Source: Ottowia sp.
GTDB taxonomy: Bacteria; Pseudomonadota; Gammaproteobacteria; Burkholderiales; Burkholderiaceae_C
Direction of reading: 5' to 3'
Length of the DNA stretch: 61,662 nt
Assembly: GCA_023228705.1 (NCBI GenBank)
Contig: JALOAS010000006.1
Span: 1 to 61,662, forward strand
The notes beneath the pieces are model-generated. The model had not been told where the DNA came from. It did no database searches and saw only the letters and a program-made list of their open reading frames with translations. How positions within the stretch are numbered: the stretch's first letter is position 1; each line of letters opens with the position of its first letter. Positions 40,024 through 49,022 of the stretch are shown piece by piece. The position numbers were made by a program, and so were the translations under genes.

Positions 40024-42876
40024 TCAGGCCTCGGCCTGCTCTTCGGGCTGTTCAAACGGCAGCTTGACGTCGCGCAGGTCCTTGCGGGTTTCCACCAGGA
40101 CCAGGTCTTCGGTGTCCGTGGGCACCAGCGCCGGGCGCTCGCGCGGAGCGTGCACGGGCGCCGGCTCGGCCGCAATGGCCGCCTGGGCGGCAGCCACCTT
40201 GTCGGCGTCCGAATGCACCCACTGCAGGCCGGCGCCTGCCGCGACCTGGTCCAGCTCTTGCGTGGGCAGGTCAAACGGCTGGACTTGCGGGAGCGCCGCG
40301 GGCTCCGCGCTTTTCGCGTCCTGCGCGGCCGGCACAGCCTCGGCTGCGGCCGGTTCGCTGGACTCGGCTGCGGGAGTCGGCGCGGCGCTTGCCGGTTCGG
40401 CTGCGCTGCTGGCTGCTGGCTGCTGCGCGACCACGCCGCGCTCGAAGTACGAGCGCGGCGTGGTGGCTGCTGCCGGCTCTTGCGTCGCCGCCTCTTCGGG
40501 CGCGGCATCGGCGCGGGCGGGCGGTTCCGCGCGGGCTTGCGCTTCCGGCGTGTCGCGCCGGCTGCTGCGCGTGCGCCTTGCGTCGCGATCCCCGTTGTCC
40601 CGGGCCGGCTGCTGTTCAGCGCGTGCGGCGGGTGCCTCGGCATCGGAGCGCGTGCGCTCGCTGCGCTCGGCGGCCGGCTCACGGCCGCTGGCGTCCCGCT
40701 CCTGCTCGCGCGAGGGGCGTCCGTTGCGCTGGGAATCCGCCTGGCGGGATTCGCCACGCCGCCCGCCGCGGGAACCGCGCCGGCGGCGGCTGCCGCTGCT
40801 GCCGTCGCTGCTGCGCTGGCCACGCCTGCGATCCTCGGCGCTGGCGTCGCCACCTGCGGCTGCTGTTTGCTCGCGATCGGCGCTGGCCGTGTCCGCGCGC
40901 TGCTCGGCAGTGTCCTGGCGGCTGTCGCTGCGCCGGCCACTGCCCCGGCCTCCGCGCCCACCGCGCCGGTCGCTGCGCTCGCCCCTGGCGTCGTCCTCAG
41001 CCGACCGCCTGCGCGTGCCGTCGCCGCTGCGCTCGTTGCGGCTGCGGCGCTCGCGCTGCTCGGGCTGCGCCGGCGCCGGGGCGGCAGGCGCCCTCGCTGT
41101 CGGCGCTTCGTCGCCTGGCTGTGCCGTTGCTGCCGCGCCAAATACCGTTTTCAGCCAGCCCATGATGCCGCCGGCCTGCGCCGACGTGGCGCGCGCAAAG
41201 GTGGCCTGCTCGGGTGCGAGCTGGTGGGGCGCCTCGCGCTGCTCCTGCGGCTGCGGCTTTGGCTGTGGCGCAAGCGCCTCGCGCGGGATGCCCTTGAGCA
41301 CGGGTTGCTGGCGATTGGCCGGCTCCTGGCTGCGCCGCGTGATGGTCGTGAGATCTTCCTCTTCTTCCGCAAGCTTGTAGCTGGCAACCACGTTGTCAAG
41401 CCGCGGGTCGTCGTACTTGAGGCGCTCGAGCCGGTAGTGCGGCGTGCGCAGCGTCTTGTTGGGGATCAGCGTGACGCCTATGCGCTGGCGCACCTCTATC
41501 TTGCGGATTTCCGGGCGCTTTTCGTTGAGCAGGAAGCTGGCCACTTCCACCGGGACCTGCACCGTCACCGCCGCCGTGCTGTCCTTGATTGCTTCCTGCT
41601 GGATGACGCGCAGGATCTGCAGCGCCGACGACTCAGTGTCGCGCACGTGCCCGGCGCCGCCGCAGCGCGGGCAGAGGATGGACGCTCCCTCGGACAGCGA
41701 GGGCTTCAGGCGCTGGCGGCTCATCTCCAGCAGGCCGAACTTGGAGATGGAACCGAACTGCACGCGTGCGCGGTCCTGGCGCAGCGCGTCGCGCAGGTGG
41801 TTCTCCACTTCGCGCCGGTTGCGGCTCTCCTCCATGTCGATGAAGTCGATCACGATGAGGCCGCCCAGGTCGCGCAGGCGCAGTTGCCGCGCCACTTCCT
41901 CGGCAGCTTCCAGGTTGGTGCGCGTCGCTGTTTCCTCGATGTCGCCGCCGCGGATCGCGCGCGCCGAGTTCACGTCCACCGCAACCAGCGCCTCGGCGTG
42001 GTCGATGACGACGGCGCCGCCGGAGGGCAGGTCCACCGTGCGGCTGTATGCCGACTCGATCTGCTGCTCGATCTGGAACCGCGAGAACAGCGGCGCGTGG
42101 TCCTTGTAGCGCTTGACCTTGGCCGCATGCTCGGGCATGACGTGGCTCATGAACTGCTGCGCCTGCTCGTAGATGTCATCGGTGTCGATCAGGATGTCGC
42201 CGATGTCGTTGTCAAAGTAGTCGCGGATGGCGCGGATCACCAGGTTGCTTTCCTGGTAGATCAGGAACGCGCCCTTGCCGCCCTTGCCGGCCTGGTCCAC
42301 GGCTTCCCAGAGCTTGAGCAGGTAGTCCAGGTCCCACTGCAGTTCCTCGGCGCCCCGGCCTATGCCCGCGGTGCGGGCGATGATGCTCATGCCCTTGGGA
42401 TAGTTGAGCTCGGACAGCACCTGCTTGAGCTCGTTGCGCTCGTTGCCGGCAATGCGCCGGCTGACCCCGCCGCCGCGCGGGTTGTTCGGCATGAGCACGA
42501 CGTAGCGGCCGGCCAGGCTGATGAAGGTGGTCAGCGCGGCACCCTTGTTGCCGCGTTCTTCCTTTTCCACCTGGACCAGCAGTTCCTGGCCCTCCTTGAT
42601 CGCCTCGTTGATCCTGGCCTGGCCCACGTTCACGCCGTCGGCAAAGTAGTCCCTGGAGATCTCCTTGAACGGCAGGAAGCCGTGGCGGTCCTCGCCATAA
42701 TCGACGAAGCAGGCCTCCAGCGACGGCTCCACGCGCGTCACCACGGCCTTGTATATGTTGCCCTTGCGCGGCTCGTGGCCTTCGCTTTCGATTTCGTAGT
42801 CGAGGAGCTTCTGCCCGTCGACGATGGCCAGCCGGCGTTCTTCAGCCTGCGTGGCGTTGATCAGCATCCGTTTCAT
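40024..42876 (-). CDS. rne: Ribonuclease E
   Basis: Essential endoribonuclease of 950 residues for mRNA decay and RNA maturation. The catalytic half has the S1 domain (about 35-125, RKGNIYKAVVTRVEPSLEACFVDYG), the 5'-sensor/RNase H region, and the DNase I-like Mg2+ aspartates in VAVDVNSARA and LIVIDFIDMEE. The zinc-link cysteines are in LCPRCGGAGHVRD. The C-terminal half (about 520-950) is disordered, rich in Arg/Ser/Ala/Glu, as expected for the RNA-binding and degradosome scaffold region, and ends with a short acidic conserved-looking motif. It is divergent from rluC, the standard arrangement. Confidence 0.96.
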   Translation of the reverse strand: MKRMLINATQAEERRLAIVDGQKLLDYEIESEGHEPRKGNIYKAVVTRVEPSLEACFVDYGEDRHGFLPFKEISRDYFADGVNVGQARINEAIKEGQELLVQVEKEERGNKGAALTTFISLAGRYVVLMPNNPRGGGVSRRIAGNERNELKQVLSELNYPKGMSIIARTAGIGRGAEELQWDLDYLLKLWEAVDQAGKGGKGAFLIYQESNLVIRAIRDYFDNDIGDILIDTDDIYEQAQQFMSHVMPEHAAKVKRYKDHAPLFSRFQIEQQIESAYSRTVDLPSGGAVVIDHAEALVAVDVNSARAIRGGDIEETATRTNLEAAEEVARQLRLRDLGGLIVIDFIDMEESRNRREVENHLRDALRQDRARVQFGSISKFGLLEMSRQRLKPSLSEGASILCPRCGGAGHVRDTESSALQILRVIQQEAIKDSTAAVTVQVPVEVASFLLNEKRPEIRKIEVRQRIGVTLIPNKTLRTPHYRLERLKYDDPRLDNVVASYKLAEEEEDLTTITRRSQEPANRQQPVLKGIPREALAPQPKPQPQEQREAPHQLAPEQATFARATSAQAGGIMGWLKTVFGAAATAQPGDEAPTARAPAAPAPAQPEQRERRSRNERSGDGTRRRSAEDDARGERSDRRGGRGGRGSGRRSDSRQDTAEQRADTASADREQTAAAGGDASAEDRRRGQRSSDGSSGSRRRRGSRGGRRGESRQADSQRNGRPSREQERDASGREPAAERSERTRSDAEAPAARAEQQPARDNGDRDARRTRSSRRDTPEAQARAEPPARADAAPEEAATQEPAAATTPRSYFERGVVAQQPAASSAAEPASAAPTPAAESSEPAAAEAVPAAQDAKSAEPAALPQVQPFDLPTQELDQVAAGAGLQWVHSDADKVAAAQAAIAAEPAPVHAPRERPALVPTDTEDLVLVETRKDLRDVKLPFEQPEEQAEA

Positions 42877-43533
42877 GATGCACGTTCCTTTTCATGTCAG
42901 CGACCCTTGCGGGCCTTCCATGCCGGGACCACGCGCTGAAACGAAAAACAGGAACGGTGCCGCGCAATGCGGCGCGACACTCAACGGGACCCTGCGGCCC
43001 GTGGACTGAATGCAGACACGGGCAGGCACGGGCAAAGGCGGGATGGGCGGCGTACGCGCAACCGCGCGGCCCGCCGCCCATCCGTTGCGCCGGCAACTGG
43101 CGCGCGCTGCGGCCGTGTCACAATGGGACAGCGACGCGACAACAGCGGTACCAGCCAGACGCAGAGGCTTGCGCCACAGACAGTCAACTCGTGTACTCGG
43201 TTCTACCGGTTCCGGAGCCTGCGCCCTTCTTCAGGGAACTGCAGGCGTCGGAGCTTGTTTCTCGGAATTTCATTGCATGGCCCTTGCCTGCAGCGGGTCA
43301 CCGCAGCCCCCAGGCTGGCGATGGCGTTTTCCGCAGCAGGCACGGCGCTAAAAAACTGTTGCTGGGGTCATCCGCGTGGACATGCCCGCCAATGAGATGC
43401 GCGCATTACGATGTCCAATCTGTCGCGTGCGCGGTGGCGCCGATCTGCTTGAAATCGGCACCCGGGTTGTTGGGTTGTTGCAACAGGCCATGCGCGGGGT
43501 CTGTTGTCACCGCGCTTTCACGATGCAGGGTCC
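42877..43533. promoter_or_regulatory. Long divergent leader region between rne and rluC
   Basis: About 657 non-coding bases. Long leaders upstream of rne are normal because RNase E autoregulates through its own 5' untranslated RNA. I could not identify the hairpins by eye with confidence, nor a clear promoter for either gene. Open frames on both strands here have no family resemblance and are taken as high-GC read-through. Confidence 0.4.
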
Positions 43534-44541
43534 ATGTCACACAAACAAGTGCCAGCAAAGCAGATTATAGATGGATCGGCCGCTTCTGCGGCAAGCGGGC
43601 CGAAGATGGCTGCCGCGCTGCTGGACGTGGATGCGGAAAGCGCAGACCAGCGGCTCGATAATTTCCTGTTCCGCATGCTCAAGGGCGTGCCCAAGTCGCA
43701 TGTATACCGGCTCATCCGCTCCGGGCAGGTCCGGGTCAACATGGGGCGTGCCGCTGCGGCCACGCGGCTGGCAGCTGGCGACGTGGTGCGCGTGCCGCCG
43801 CTGCGCCGGCCGGCACGTGCCGCATCCGGCAAGCGGCAGGCGCCGGCACGGGCGTTTGACATCGTGTACGAGGACGAGGTGCTGCTTGCGGTAGACAAGC
43901 CGTCGGGCGTGGCGGTGCACGGCGGCTCGGGCGTCAGCTTTGGCGTCATCGAGCAATTGCGCGCGGCGCGGCCGCAGGCGCCGCTGCTGGAGCTGGTCCA
44001 CCGGCTGGACCGGGGTACCAGTGGCGTGCTGCTGGTGGCCAAGCGGCGCAGTGCGCTGCGCGCGCTGCAGCAGCAGTTTCGCGAGCGCCGGGTTGGCAAG
44101 ACGTACCTGGCGCTGGTCCTGGGTGAATGGCCGCAGCGGCTGCGCGTCATTGACCAGCCGCTGCACAAGCACCTGCTGGCCAGCGGCGAGCGGCACGTGG
44201 CGCCGGCGCCGGCCGGCGACCCGGCAGCCCGCGCCGCCGTGACGCTGGTGCGGGTGCGCCAGCGCTGGCCCGCATACACGCTGCTGCAGGTCCGGATCAA
44301 GACCGGCCGCACGCACCAGATCCGGGTGCACCTGGCGGCGCAGGGGTTCCCCGTTGCGGGCGACGACAAGTACGGGCAGTTCGACCACAACAGGCAGCTG
44401 CGCAAGCTGGGCGTCAAGCGCCTGTTCCTGCATGCCTGGCAGCTGCAGTTCACACATCCGCGCAGCGGAGAAGCCATGGAGCTGGAGGCGCCGCTGCCGC
44501 CGGACCTGCCGCTGCCACCCTATGCATCCGATGCCATATGA
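43534..44541 (+). CDS. rluC: 23S rRNA pseudouridine synthase, RluC family
   Basis: Isomerises uridines of 23S rRNA. The protein is about 335 residues. The S4 RNA-binding domain (SADQRLDNFLFRMLKGVPKSHVYRLIRSGQVRVN) precedes the catalytic domain with Asp in LVHRLDRGTSGVLLVAK and the later KTGRTHQIRVHLA. ATG 43534 gives the full-length form; ATG 43606 is a shorter alternative just before the conserved part. The stop overlaps the next gene's ATG. Confidence 0.93.
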   Translation: MSHKQVPAKQIIDGSAASAASGPKMAAALLDVDAESADQRLDNFLFRMLKGVPKSHVYRLIRSGQVRVNMGRAAAATRLAAGDVVRVPPLRRPARAASGKRQAPARAFDIVYEDEVLLAVDKPSGVAVHGGSGVSFGVIEQLRAARPQAPLLELVHRLDRGTSGVLLVAKRRSALRALQQQFRERRVGKTYLALVLGEWPQRLRVIDQPLHKHLLASGERHVAPAPAGDPAARAAVTLVRVRQRWPAYTLLQVRIKTGRTHQIRVHLAAQGFPVAGDDKYGQFDHNRQLRKLGVKRLFLHAWQLQFTHPRSGEAMELEAPLPPDLPLPPYASDAI

Positions 44542-45200
44542 GCACGCCGCGCCGCTTTGACCTGATCTGCTTCGACTGGGACGGCACGCTGTACGATTCG
44601 GCCGCGATCATCGTCCGCTGCATCCAGGACGCGGTGGTCGACGTGGGCGGTCGGCGTCCGGCTGCCGCAGATTGCGCCTTTGTCATCGGCATGTCGCTGG
44701 GGCCGGCGCTGGCGCGCGTTGCCGCGGACGTGCCGACGGCCAGGCACGCGCAGCTGATGGCACGATTTCGCCATCACTACGTCAGGCACCAGGAAGACAT
44801 CAGCCTCTTTGACGGCGTGCCGGCCATGCTGGCCCGGCTCAAGCAGCGCCCCTGCCGGCTGGCAGTGGCCACCGGCAAGAGCCGGCGCGGGCTGGACCTG
44901 GCGCTGGCCTCGCGCGAGCTGGCCAACCTCTTCGATGGCTCCCGGACTGCGGACGAGACCGCCGGCAAGCCCAACCCGCGCATGCTGCACGAGCTGATGG
45001 CCGAGTTCCAGGTTGCGCCCGAGCGCACGCTGATGGTGGGCGATACGTCGCATGATCTGCAAATGGCGCAAAATGCCGGCTGTGCCAGCGTTGGCGTCAG
45101 CTACGGCGCGCACGACGGGGACGGGCTGCTGGCGCTGGATCCGCTGCAGGTGGTCCATTCGGTGCCCGAGCTTGCGCTGTGGCTGCTGGCGCGAACCTGA
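44538..45200 (+). CDS. HAD-superfamily hydrolase, phosphoglycolate phosphatase-like
   Basis: Cytoplasmic phosphatase of 220 residues with the HAD motifs in order: nucleophile Asp in CFDWDGTLYDS, motif II VATGKSR, the Lys of motif III in GKPNPRM, and motif IV VGDTSHDLQMA. A helical cap lies between motifs I and II. The substrate is not fixed by sequence; Gph-like activity on 2-phosphoglycolate or a nucleotide is likely. Co-translated with rluC, as in many Burkholderiales. Confidence 0.88.
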   Translation: MSTPRRFDLICFDWDGTLYDSAAIIVRCIQDAVVDVGGRRPAAADCAFVIGMSLGPALARVAADVPTARHAQLMARFRHHYVRHQEDISLFDGVPAMLARLKQRPCRLAVATGKSRRGLDLALASRELANLFDGSRTADETAGKPNPRMLHELMAEFQVAPERTLMVGDTSHDLQMAQNAGCASVGVSYGAHDGDGLLALDPLQVVHSVPELALWLLART

Positions 45201-45256
45201 AGCCTGCGTCGCGCGGCGGCAGCGGGCAGCGATTGCCTTGACAGGAAAACAGGAAC

Positions 45257-46207
45257 ATGAATTCACCCGATGACACTGCCGAGCACACAGTCCTGCACAA
45301 GTTGCTGCTGCTGGAGTTGCGCGCACGCCGGTCGGAGCGGCGCTGGCGGCTGTTTCGGCGGCTGGCCGGCTTGCTGCTGCTGGTCGCGTTGTTCTGGGTG
45401 CTCAAGCCGGGCACCTGGTCAGGCACCTGGTCGGGCACCAGCGTGGGCCAGCCGCACACGGCCGTGATAGAGATCCGCGGCGAGATCGCCGACGATGCCG
45501 AGGCCAGTGCCCGCAGCATCGTCCCGGCGCTGCGCGATGCGCTGGGCGACAAGAACACGCGCGGCCTCATCCTGCGCATCAACTCGCCCGGTGGCAGCCC
45601 GGTGCAGGCGGGCATCATCAACGACGAGATCCGCCGCCTGCGTGCCGTGCACGACAAGCCCATTTACGCGGTGGTGGAGGAAGCCTGCGCGTCGGGTGCG
45701 TACTACATCGCGGCCGCGGCAGATGACATCTATGTCGACAAGGCCAGCATCGTCGGCAGCATAGGCGCGCTCATGAGCAGCTTTGGCTTCGTCGACGCCA
45801 TGCAGAAGATGGGCATAGAACGGCGCCTGTTCATCGCCGGCGATGACAAGGGCTTTGGCGATCCGTTCAGCCCCATGTCCGAGCCGCAACGGGAACACGC
45901 GCAGGATCTGCTTGACCACGTGCACCGCCAGTTCATCGAGGTGGTCAAGCGGGGTCGCGGGGATCGGATCAAGGACAGTCCCGAGCTGTTCAACGGCATG
46001 TTCTGGACCGGCGAGAAAGCCATTGCGCTGGGGCTGGTCGACGACTACGGCAGCGTCGACAGCGTGGCGCGGGACGTGGTGGGCGCCGAGCGCCTGGTCG
46101 ACTACACCAACCGGCCCAGTGTCGTCGAGCGCGTGGCGCGCCGCTTTGGCGCTGCGGTGGGCGAGGGCGCACTGCGCGCCATGCACGTGCTCCCGGTCCT
46201 GCGCTGA
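45257..46207 (+). CDS. sppA: Signal peptide peptidase SppA (S49 protease family)
   Basis: Inner-membrane serine protease that degrades cleaved signal peptides. The 316-residue, single-S49-domain form has an N-terminal membrane helix (about 36-51) and then AVIEIRGEIADDAEAS. The substrate groove is RINSPGGSPVQAG, and the catalytic Ser is in ACASGAYYIAAAADDIYVD, followed by ASIVGSIGAL. There is an odd short duplication, GTWSGTWSGTS, after the membrane helix. It lies 56 bases after the HAD phosphatase gene and converges on maf. Confidence 0.9.
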   Translation: MNSPDDTAEHTVLHKLLLLELRARRSERRWRLFRRLAGLLLLVALFWVLKPGTWSGTWSGTSVGQPHTAVIEIRGEIADDAEASARSIVPALRDALGDKNTRGLILRINSPGGSPVQAGIINDEIRRLRAVHDKPIYAVVEEACASGAYYIAAAADDIYVDKASIVGSIGALMSSFGFVDAMQKMGIERRLFIAGDDKGFGDPFSPMSEPQREHAQDLLDHVHRQFIEVVKRGRGDRIKDSPELFNGMFWTGEKAIALGLVDDYGSVDSVARDVVGAERLVDYTNRPSVVERVARRFGAAVGEGALRAMHVLPVLR

Positions 46208-46213
46208 GCGAGC

Positions 46214-46825
46214 CTACGGAATCGCCAGGCCCGCCGCGCGCAGCAGCGCCGCCGTGCGGATCAGCGGCAGGCCGATGAGCGCCGTGGGGTCGTCGCTGAC
46301 CATGCGCTCGAGCAGGGCGATACCCAGGCTTTCGCTGCGCGCGCTGCCCGCGCAGTCATACGGCCGGTCCGCAAGCAGGTAGCGCTCGATTTCCGCGGGC
46401 TCCAGTTTGCGGAACCGCACCCGGACCTCGGCCACGTCGCTGCGGCGGAAGCCGCTGGCGCGGCAGCACACCGCAAGCGCCGTGTGAAAGACCACCTCCC
46501 GTCCACTCAGGCGCTGCAGTTGTGCCGCAGCACGCGCGTGCGTGCCAGGCTTGCCTTCGGGGCGGCCGTCCAGATCCAGGACCTGGTCCGACCCGATGAC
46601 CAGCGATTGCGGCTGCGTTTCAGCAACGGCGTCCGCCTTGGCGCAGGCCAGGCGCAGCGCCAGGTCCCGCGGCGTCTCGCCTGCAAGCGGCGTCTCGTCC
46701 ACCTGCGGCGCAACGCTGTCAAACGGGATGCCCAGGCGCTCGAGCAGCGTGCGCCGGTAGCGCGAGCCCGATGCCAGGATCAGCGGCCGGGTTTTGCCTG
46801 CAGGCGCGGCGTTGGCGTTGCTCAT
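46214..46825 (-). CDS. Maf-family nucleotide pyrophosphatase (YceF type)
   Basis: House-cleaning pyrophosphatase of 203 residues acting on non-canonical nucleotides. Family motifs: LILASGSRYRRTLLERLGIPF, PQVDETPLAGETP, the active-site segment VIGSDQVLDLDG, GKPGTHARA, and the C-terminal YDCAGSARSESLGIALLE. In E. coli and here it lies beside yceD and rpmF, divergent from yceD. The exact substrate (7-methyl-GTP for YceF) is inferred from subfamily position. Confidence 0.9.
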   Translation of the reverse strand: MSNANAAPAGKTRPLILASGSRYRRTLLERLGIPFDSVAPQVDETPLAGETPRDLALRLACAKADAVAETQPQSLVIGSDQVLDLDGRPEGKPGTHARAAAQLQRLSGREVVFHTALAVCCRASGFRRSDVAEVRVRFRKLEPAEIERYLLADRPYDCAGSARSESLGIALLERMVSDDPTALIGLPLIRTAALLRAAGLAIP

Positions 46826-46851
46826 GGCGCTGATTGTCGTACAGTGGGCGC

Positions 46852-47394
46852 ATGGCTTTCACCAATGCACCCACCCTGGACCTGCTGGGCATGGCCGAGG
46901 CGCAGGAGTCACTCTCTGGTGCCGTGCCGCTGCGTGACCTCGCGCGCCTGCGCACCGGCCTGGCCGCGCTGCCCCCGGACGCCGCCGCCGACTGGCAGGC
47001 CGAGGGGCTCTGGCGCGACGCGGGCGCACAGGGCCGGCAGCCCGCGCTGCACCTGCGCATCCGCGCAACGCTGCCGCTGATCTGCCAGCGCTGTCTGGAG
47101 ACCGTGCCGGTGCCGGTGCAGGTGGACCGTCATTTTGTCTTTGCGCCCGATGAGGAGACCGCAGCGCGCTGGGATGCGGAGCTGGAAGACGACGTGCTGG
47201 TGCTGCAGCGGCCCTTTGACCTGGCCGCGCTGCTTGAGGACGAGCTGATCCTGGCGTTGCCGGCCATTCCGCGGCACGCCCATTGCGACAATCCGCCGCC
47301 GCTGGCAACGCAGACCGGGGATTTTGACGCTGCCGCTGCGCCCGAGAATCCCTTTGCCGTCCTGGCCGGCTACGGGCGCAAGCCCCGGCACTGA
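46852..47394 (+). CDS. yceD: DUF177 protein (YceD), large-subunit ribosome accumulation protein
   Basis: Protein of 180 residues preceding rpmF in most bacteria and linked to 23S rRNA levels. A cysteine motif in LICQRCLETVPVPV is followed by the acidic ELEDDVLVL and DLAALLEDELILALP, then AHCDNPPP near the end, typical of DUF177. ATG 46852 (MAFTNAPTLD) is preferred over an upstream ATG in a different sequence context. Probably co-transcribed with rpmF. Confidence 0.88.
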   Translation: MAFTNAPTLDLLGMAEAQESLSGAVPLRDLARLRTGLAALPPDAAADWQAEGLWRDAGAQGRQPALHLRIRATLPLICQRCLETVPVPVQVDRHFVFAPDEETAARWDAELEDDVLVLQRPFDLAALLEDELILALPAIPRHAHCDNPPPLATQTGDFDAAAAPENPFAVLAGYGRKPRH

Positions 47395-47480
47395 TCCCGG
47401 CACTGATGGCGGCCAGGATCGGCGCCGGGCGCTGCAGCGACTGCGGCGTGCAGGCCCTCCGGGAAGAGCAGCGGATATCT

Positions 47481-47486
47481 TATAAT
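47481..47486 (+). promoter_or_regulatory. Possible -10 of an rpmF promoter
   Basis: A perfect TATAAT in an AT-rich spot (GGATATCTTATAATCAG), 137 bases before the rpmF ATG. No good -35 sits 16-18 bases upstream, so it may be activated or weak. Confidence 0.4.
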
Positions 47487-47622
47487 CAGCCCTTTGCACA
47501 TTTCACGCCGTGCCACTTGGCATGGCGGGCCGTGCGTTCAGACGTTCAGGTCCTGGCAAGGCCGGCGCGGTGCGCCGGATCGCCAGGCAGGCAACGCGAC
47601 CCAACGCGACAAGGGGGCCATC

Positions 47623-47805
47623 ATGGCTGTTCAGCAAAACAAGAAATCGCCGTCCAAACGCGGCATGCACCGCTCGCACGACGCGCTGGGCAAACCGGGC
47701 ATTGGCATCGAGCCGACCACCGGCGAGGTTCATCTGCGGCACCACATCAGTCCCAGCGGCTTCTACCGTGGCCGCCAGGTCATCAGGCCCAAGAGCGAAG
47801 ACTGA
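47623..47805 (+). CDS. rpmF: 50S ribosomal protein L32
   Basis: Sixty-residue ribosomal protein beginning MAVQQNKKSPSKRGMHRSHD, the hallmark N-terminus of L32. It ends HHISPSGFYRGRQVIRPKSED. The zinc-cysteine pairs found in some L32 proteins are absent, so this is the zinc-free type. It lies in the conserved yceD-rpmF-plsX-fabH order, linking ribosome and phospholipid synthesis. Confidence 0.97.
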   Translation: MAVQQNKKSPSKRGMHRSHDALGKPGIGIEPTTGEVHLRHHISPSGFYRGRQVIRPKSED

Positions 47806-47943
47806 CCGGGACTCTGCCGCCCGGCAACTGGCGCAAACGGGGCAGGCCGGTTCGGTCTCCCGGGGTAGCGCAGGGGCCGGGGCAGCACATGCGCGAGCGC
47901 AGCTTCATGGTTGTTGCGCGCAGCGCGTGCTCACGTGTCTGGC

Positions 47944-49002
47944 ATGACGATACTGGCCGTTGATTGCATGGGTGGCGACCACGGGGTATCCGTGACGCTG
48001 CCTGCGTGCCGCCGTTTTCTGACGCGGCACGCCGATGCGCGGCTGCTGCTCGTGGGTGACCCCAGGCTGCTGTCCGGATTTGACCACGAGCGCGCGCAGG
48101 TCGTTGCTGCCAGCCAGGTCGTGACCATGGACGACACGGTGGAAATCGCGCTGCGCAAGAAGAAGGATTCGTCGCTGCGCGTTGCCATCGAGCAGGTCAA
48201 GCAGGGCACGGCCGGCGCCGCCGTATCCGCCGGAAACACCGGTGCGCTGATGGCGGTGGCACGCTACCTGCTCAAGACGCTGGACGGCATTGAGCGCCCG
48301 GCCATTGCCACCCAGTTGCCCAACAGCAAGGGCGGCGCGACGACGGTGCTGGACCTGGGCGCCAACGTGGATTGCAGCGCCAGGCACCTGCTGCAATTTG
48401 CCGTCATGGGCTCGGCCATGGTGGCCGCGCTCACTGGCAACGCGCATCCCCGGGTCGGCCTGCTCAACGTGGGCGCCGAGGCCATCAAGGGCAGCGCGCT
48501 CATCAAGGAAGCAGGCGAGCTCATGCAGCGTGCCGCTGCGGCTGGCAGCCTCAATTTTGCCGGCAACGTGGAAGGGGACGACATCTTCAAGGGCGATGTC
48601 GACATCGTGGTCTGCGATGGCTTCGTGGGCAACGTCGCGCTCAAGACCATAGAGGGCCTGGCGACGATGATAGGCAGTTTTCTCAAGCAGGAGTTTTCAC
48701 GCAACCTGCGGACCCGGATCAGCGGTGCGCTGGCGTATCCGGTGCTGGCTGCGCTCAAGCAGCGAACCGACCACCGGCGCTACAACGGCGCCGCGCTGCT
48801 GGGGTTGCGTGGCCTGGTTTTCAAGAGCCACGGCTCGGCCGATGTCACGGCTTTCGAGCACGCGCTGAACAACGCGTATGATGCCACCGACAATCAACTG
48901 CTGACGCGGGTCCAGGAACGCATCGCCGACATGGCATGCCACGTGCCGGAGCAACCGACGCCGCCATCAGCGCCCCATGCCGCGGCCAGTCCCGGCTCCT
49001 GA
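47944..49002 (+). CDS. plsX: Phosphate acyltransferase PlsX
   Basis: Makes acyl-phosphate from acyl-ACP for phospholipid synthesis; peripheral to the inner membrane. The 352-residue protein starts MTILAVDCMGGDHGVSVTLPA and shows VSAGNTGALMAVARYLLKT, PNSKGGATTVLDLGANVD, VGLLNVGAEAIKGS and DGFVGNVALKTIEG. The ATG at 47944 aligns with the family start, though no clear ribosome-binding site precedes it. It lies 20 bases before fabH. Confidence 0.95.
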   Translation: MTILAVDCMGGDHGVSVTLPACRRFLTRHADARLLLVGDPRLLSGFDHERAQVVAASQVVTMDDTVEIALRKKKDSSLRVAIEQVKQGTAGAAVSAGNTGALMAVARYLLKTLDGIERPAIATQLPNSKGGATTVLDLGANVDCSARHLLQFAVMGSAMVAALTGNAHPRVGLLNVGAEAIKGSALIKEAGELMQRAAAAGSLNFAGNVEGDDIFKGDVDIVVCDGFVGNVALKTIEGLATMIGSFLKQEFSRNLRTRISGALAYPVLAALKQRTDHRRYNGAALLGLRGLVFKSHGSADVTAFEHALNNAYDATDNQLLTRVQERIADMACHVPEQPTPPSAPHAAASPGS

Positions 49003-49022
49003 CACGCCACGACACCAAGCCC

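Noticed and set aside
40150..42939. 929-codon plus-strand open frame opposite rne
   Set aside because: Antisense to RNase E, whose S1, catalytic and zinc-link motifs are unmistakable; the plus-strand translation has no recognisable fold.
42894..43661. Plus-strand open frame spanning the rne-rluC gap
   Set aside because: Overlaps the rluC start in another frame, lacks any motif, and is consistent with high-GC read-through in a regulatory leader.
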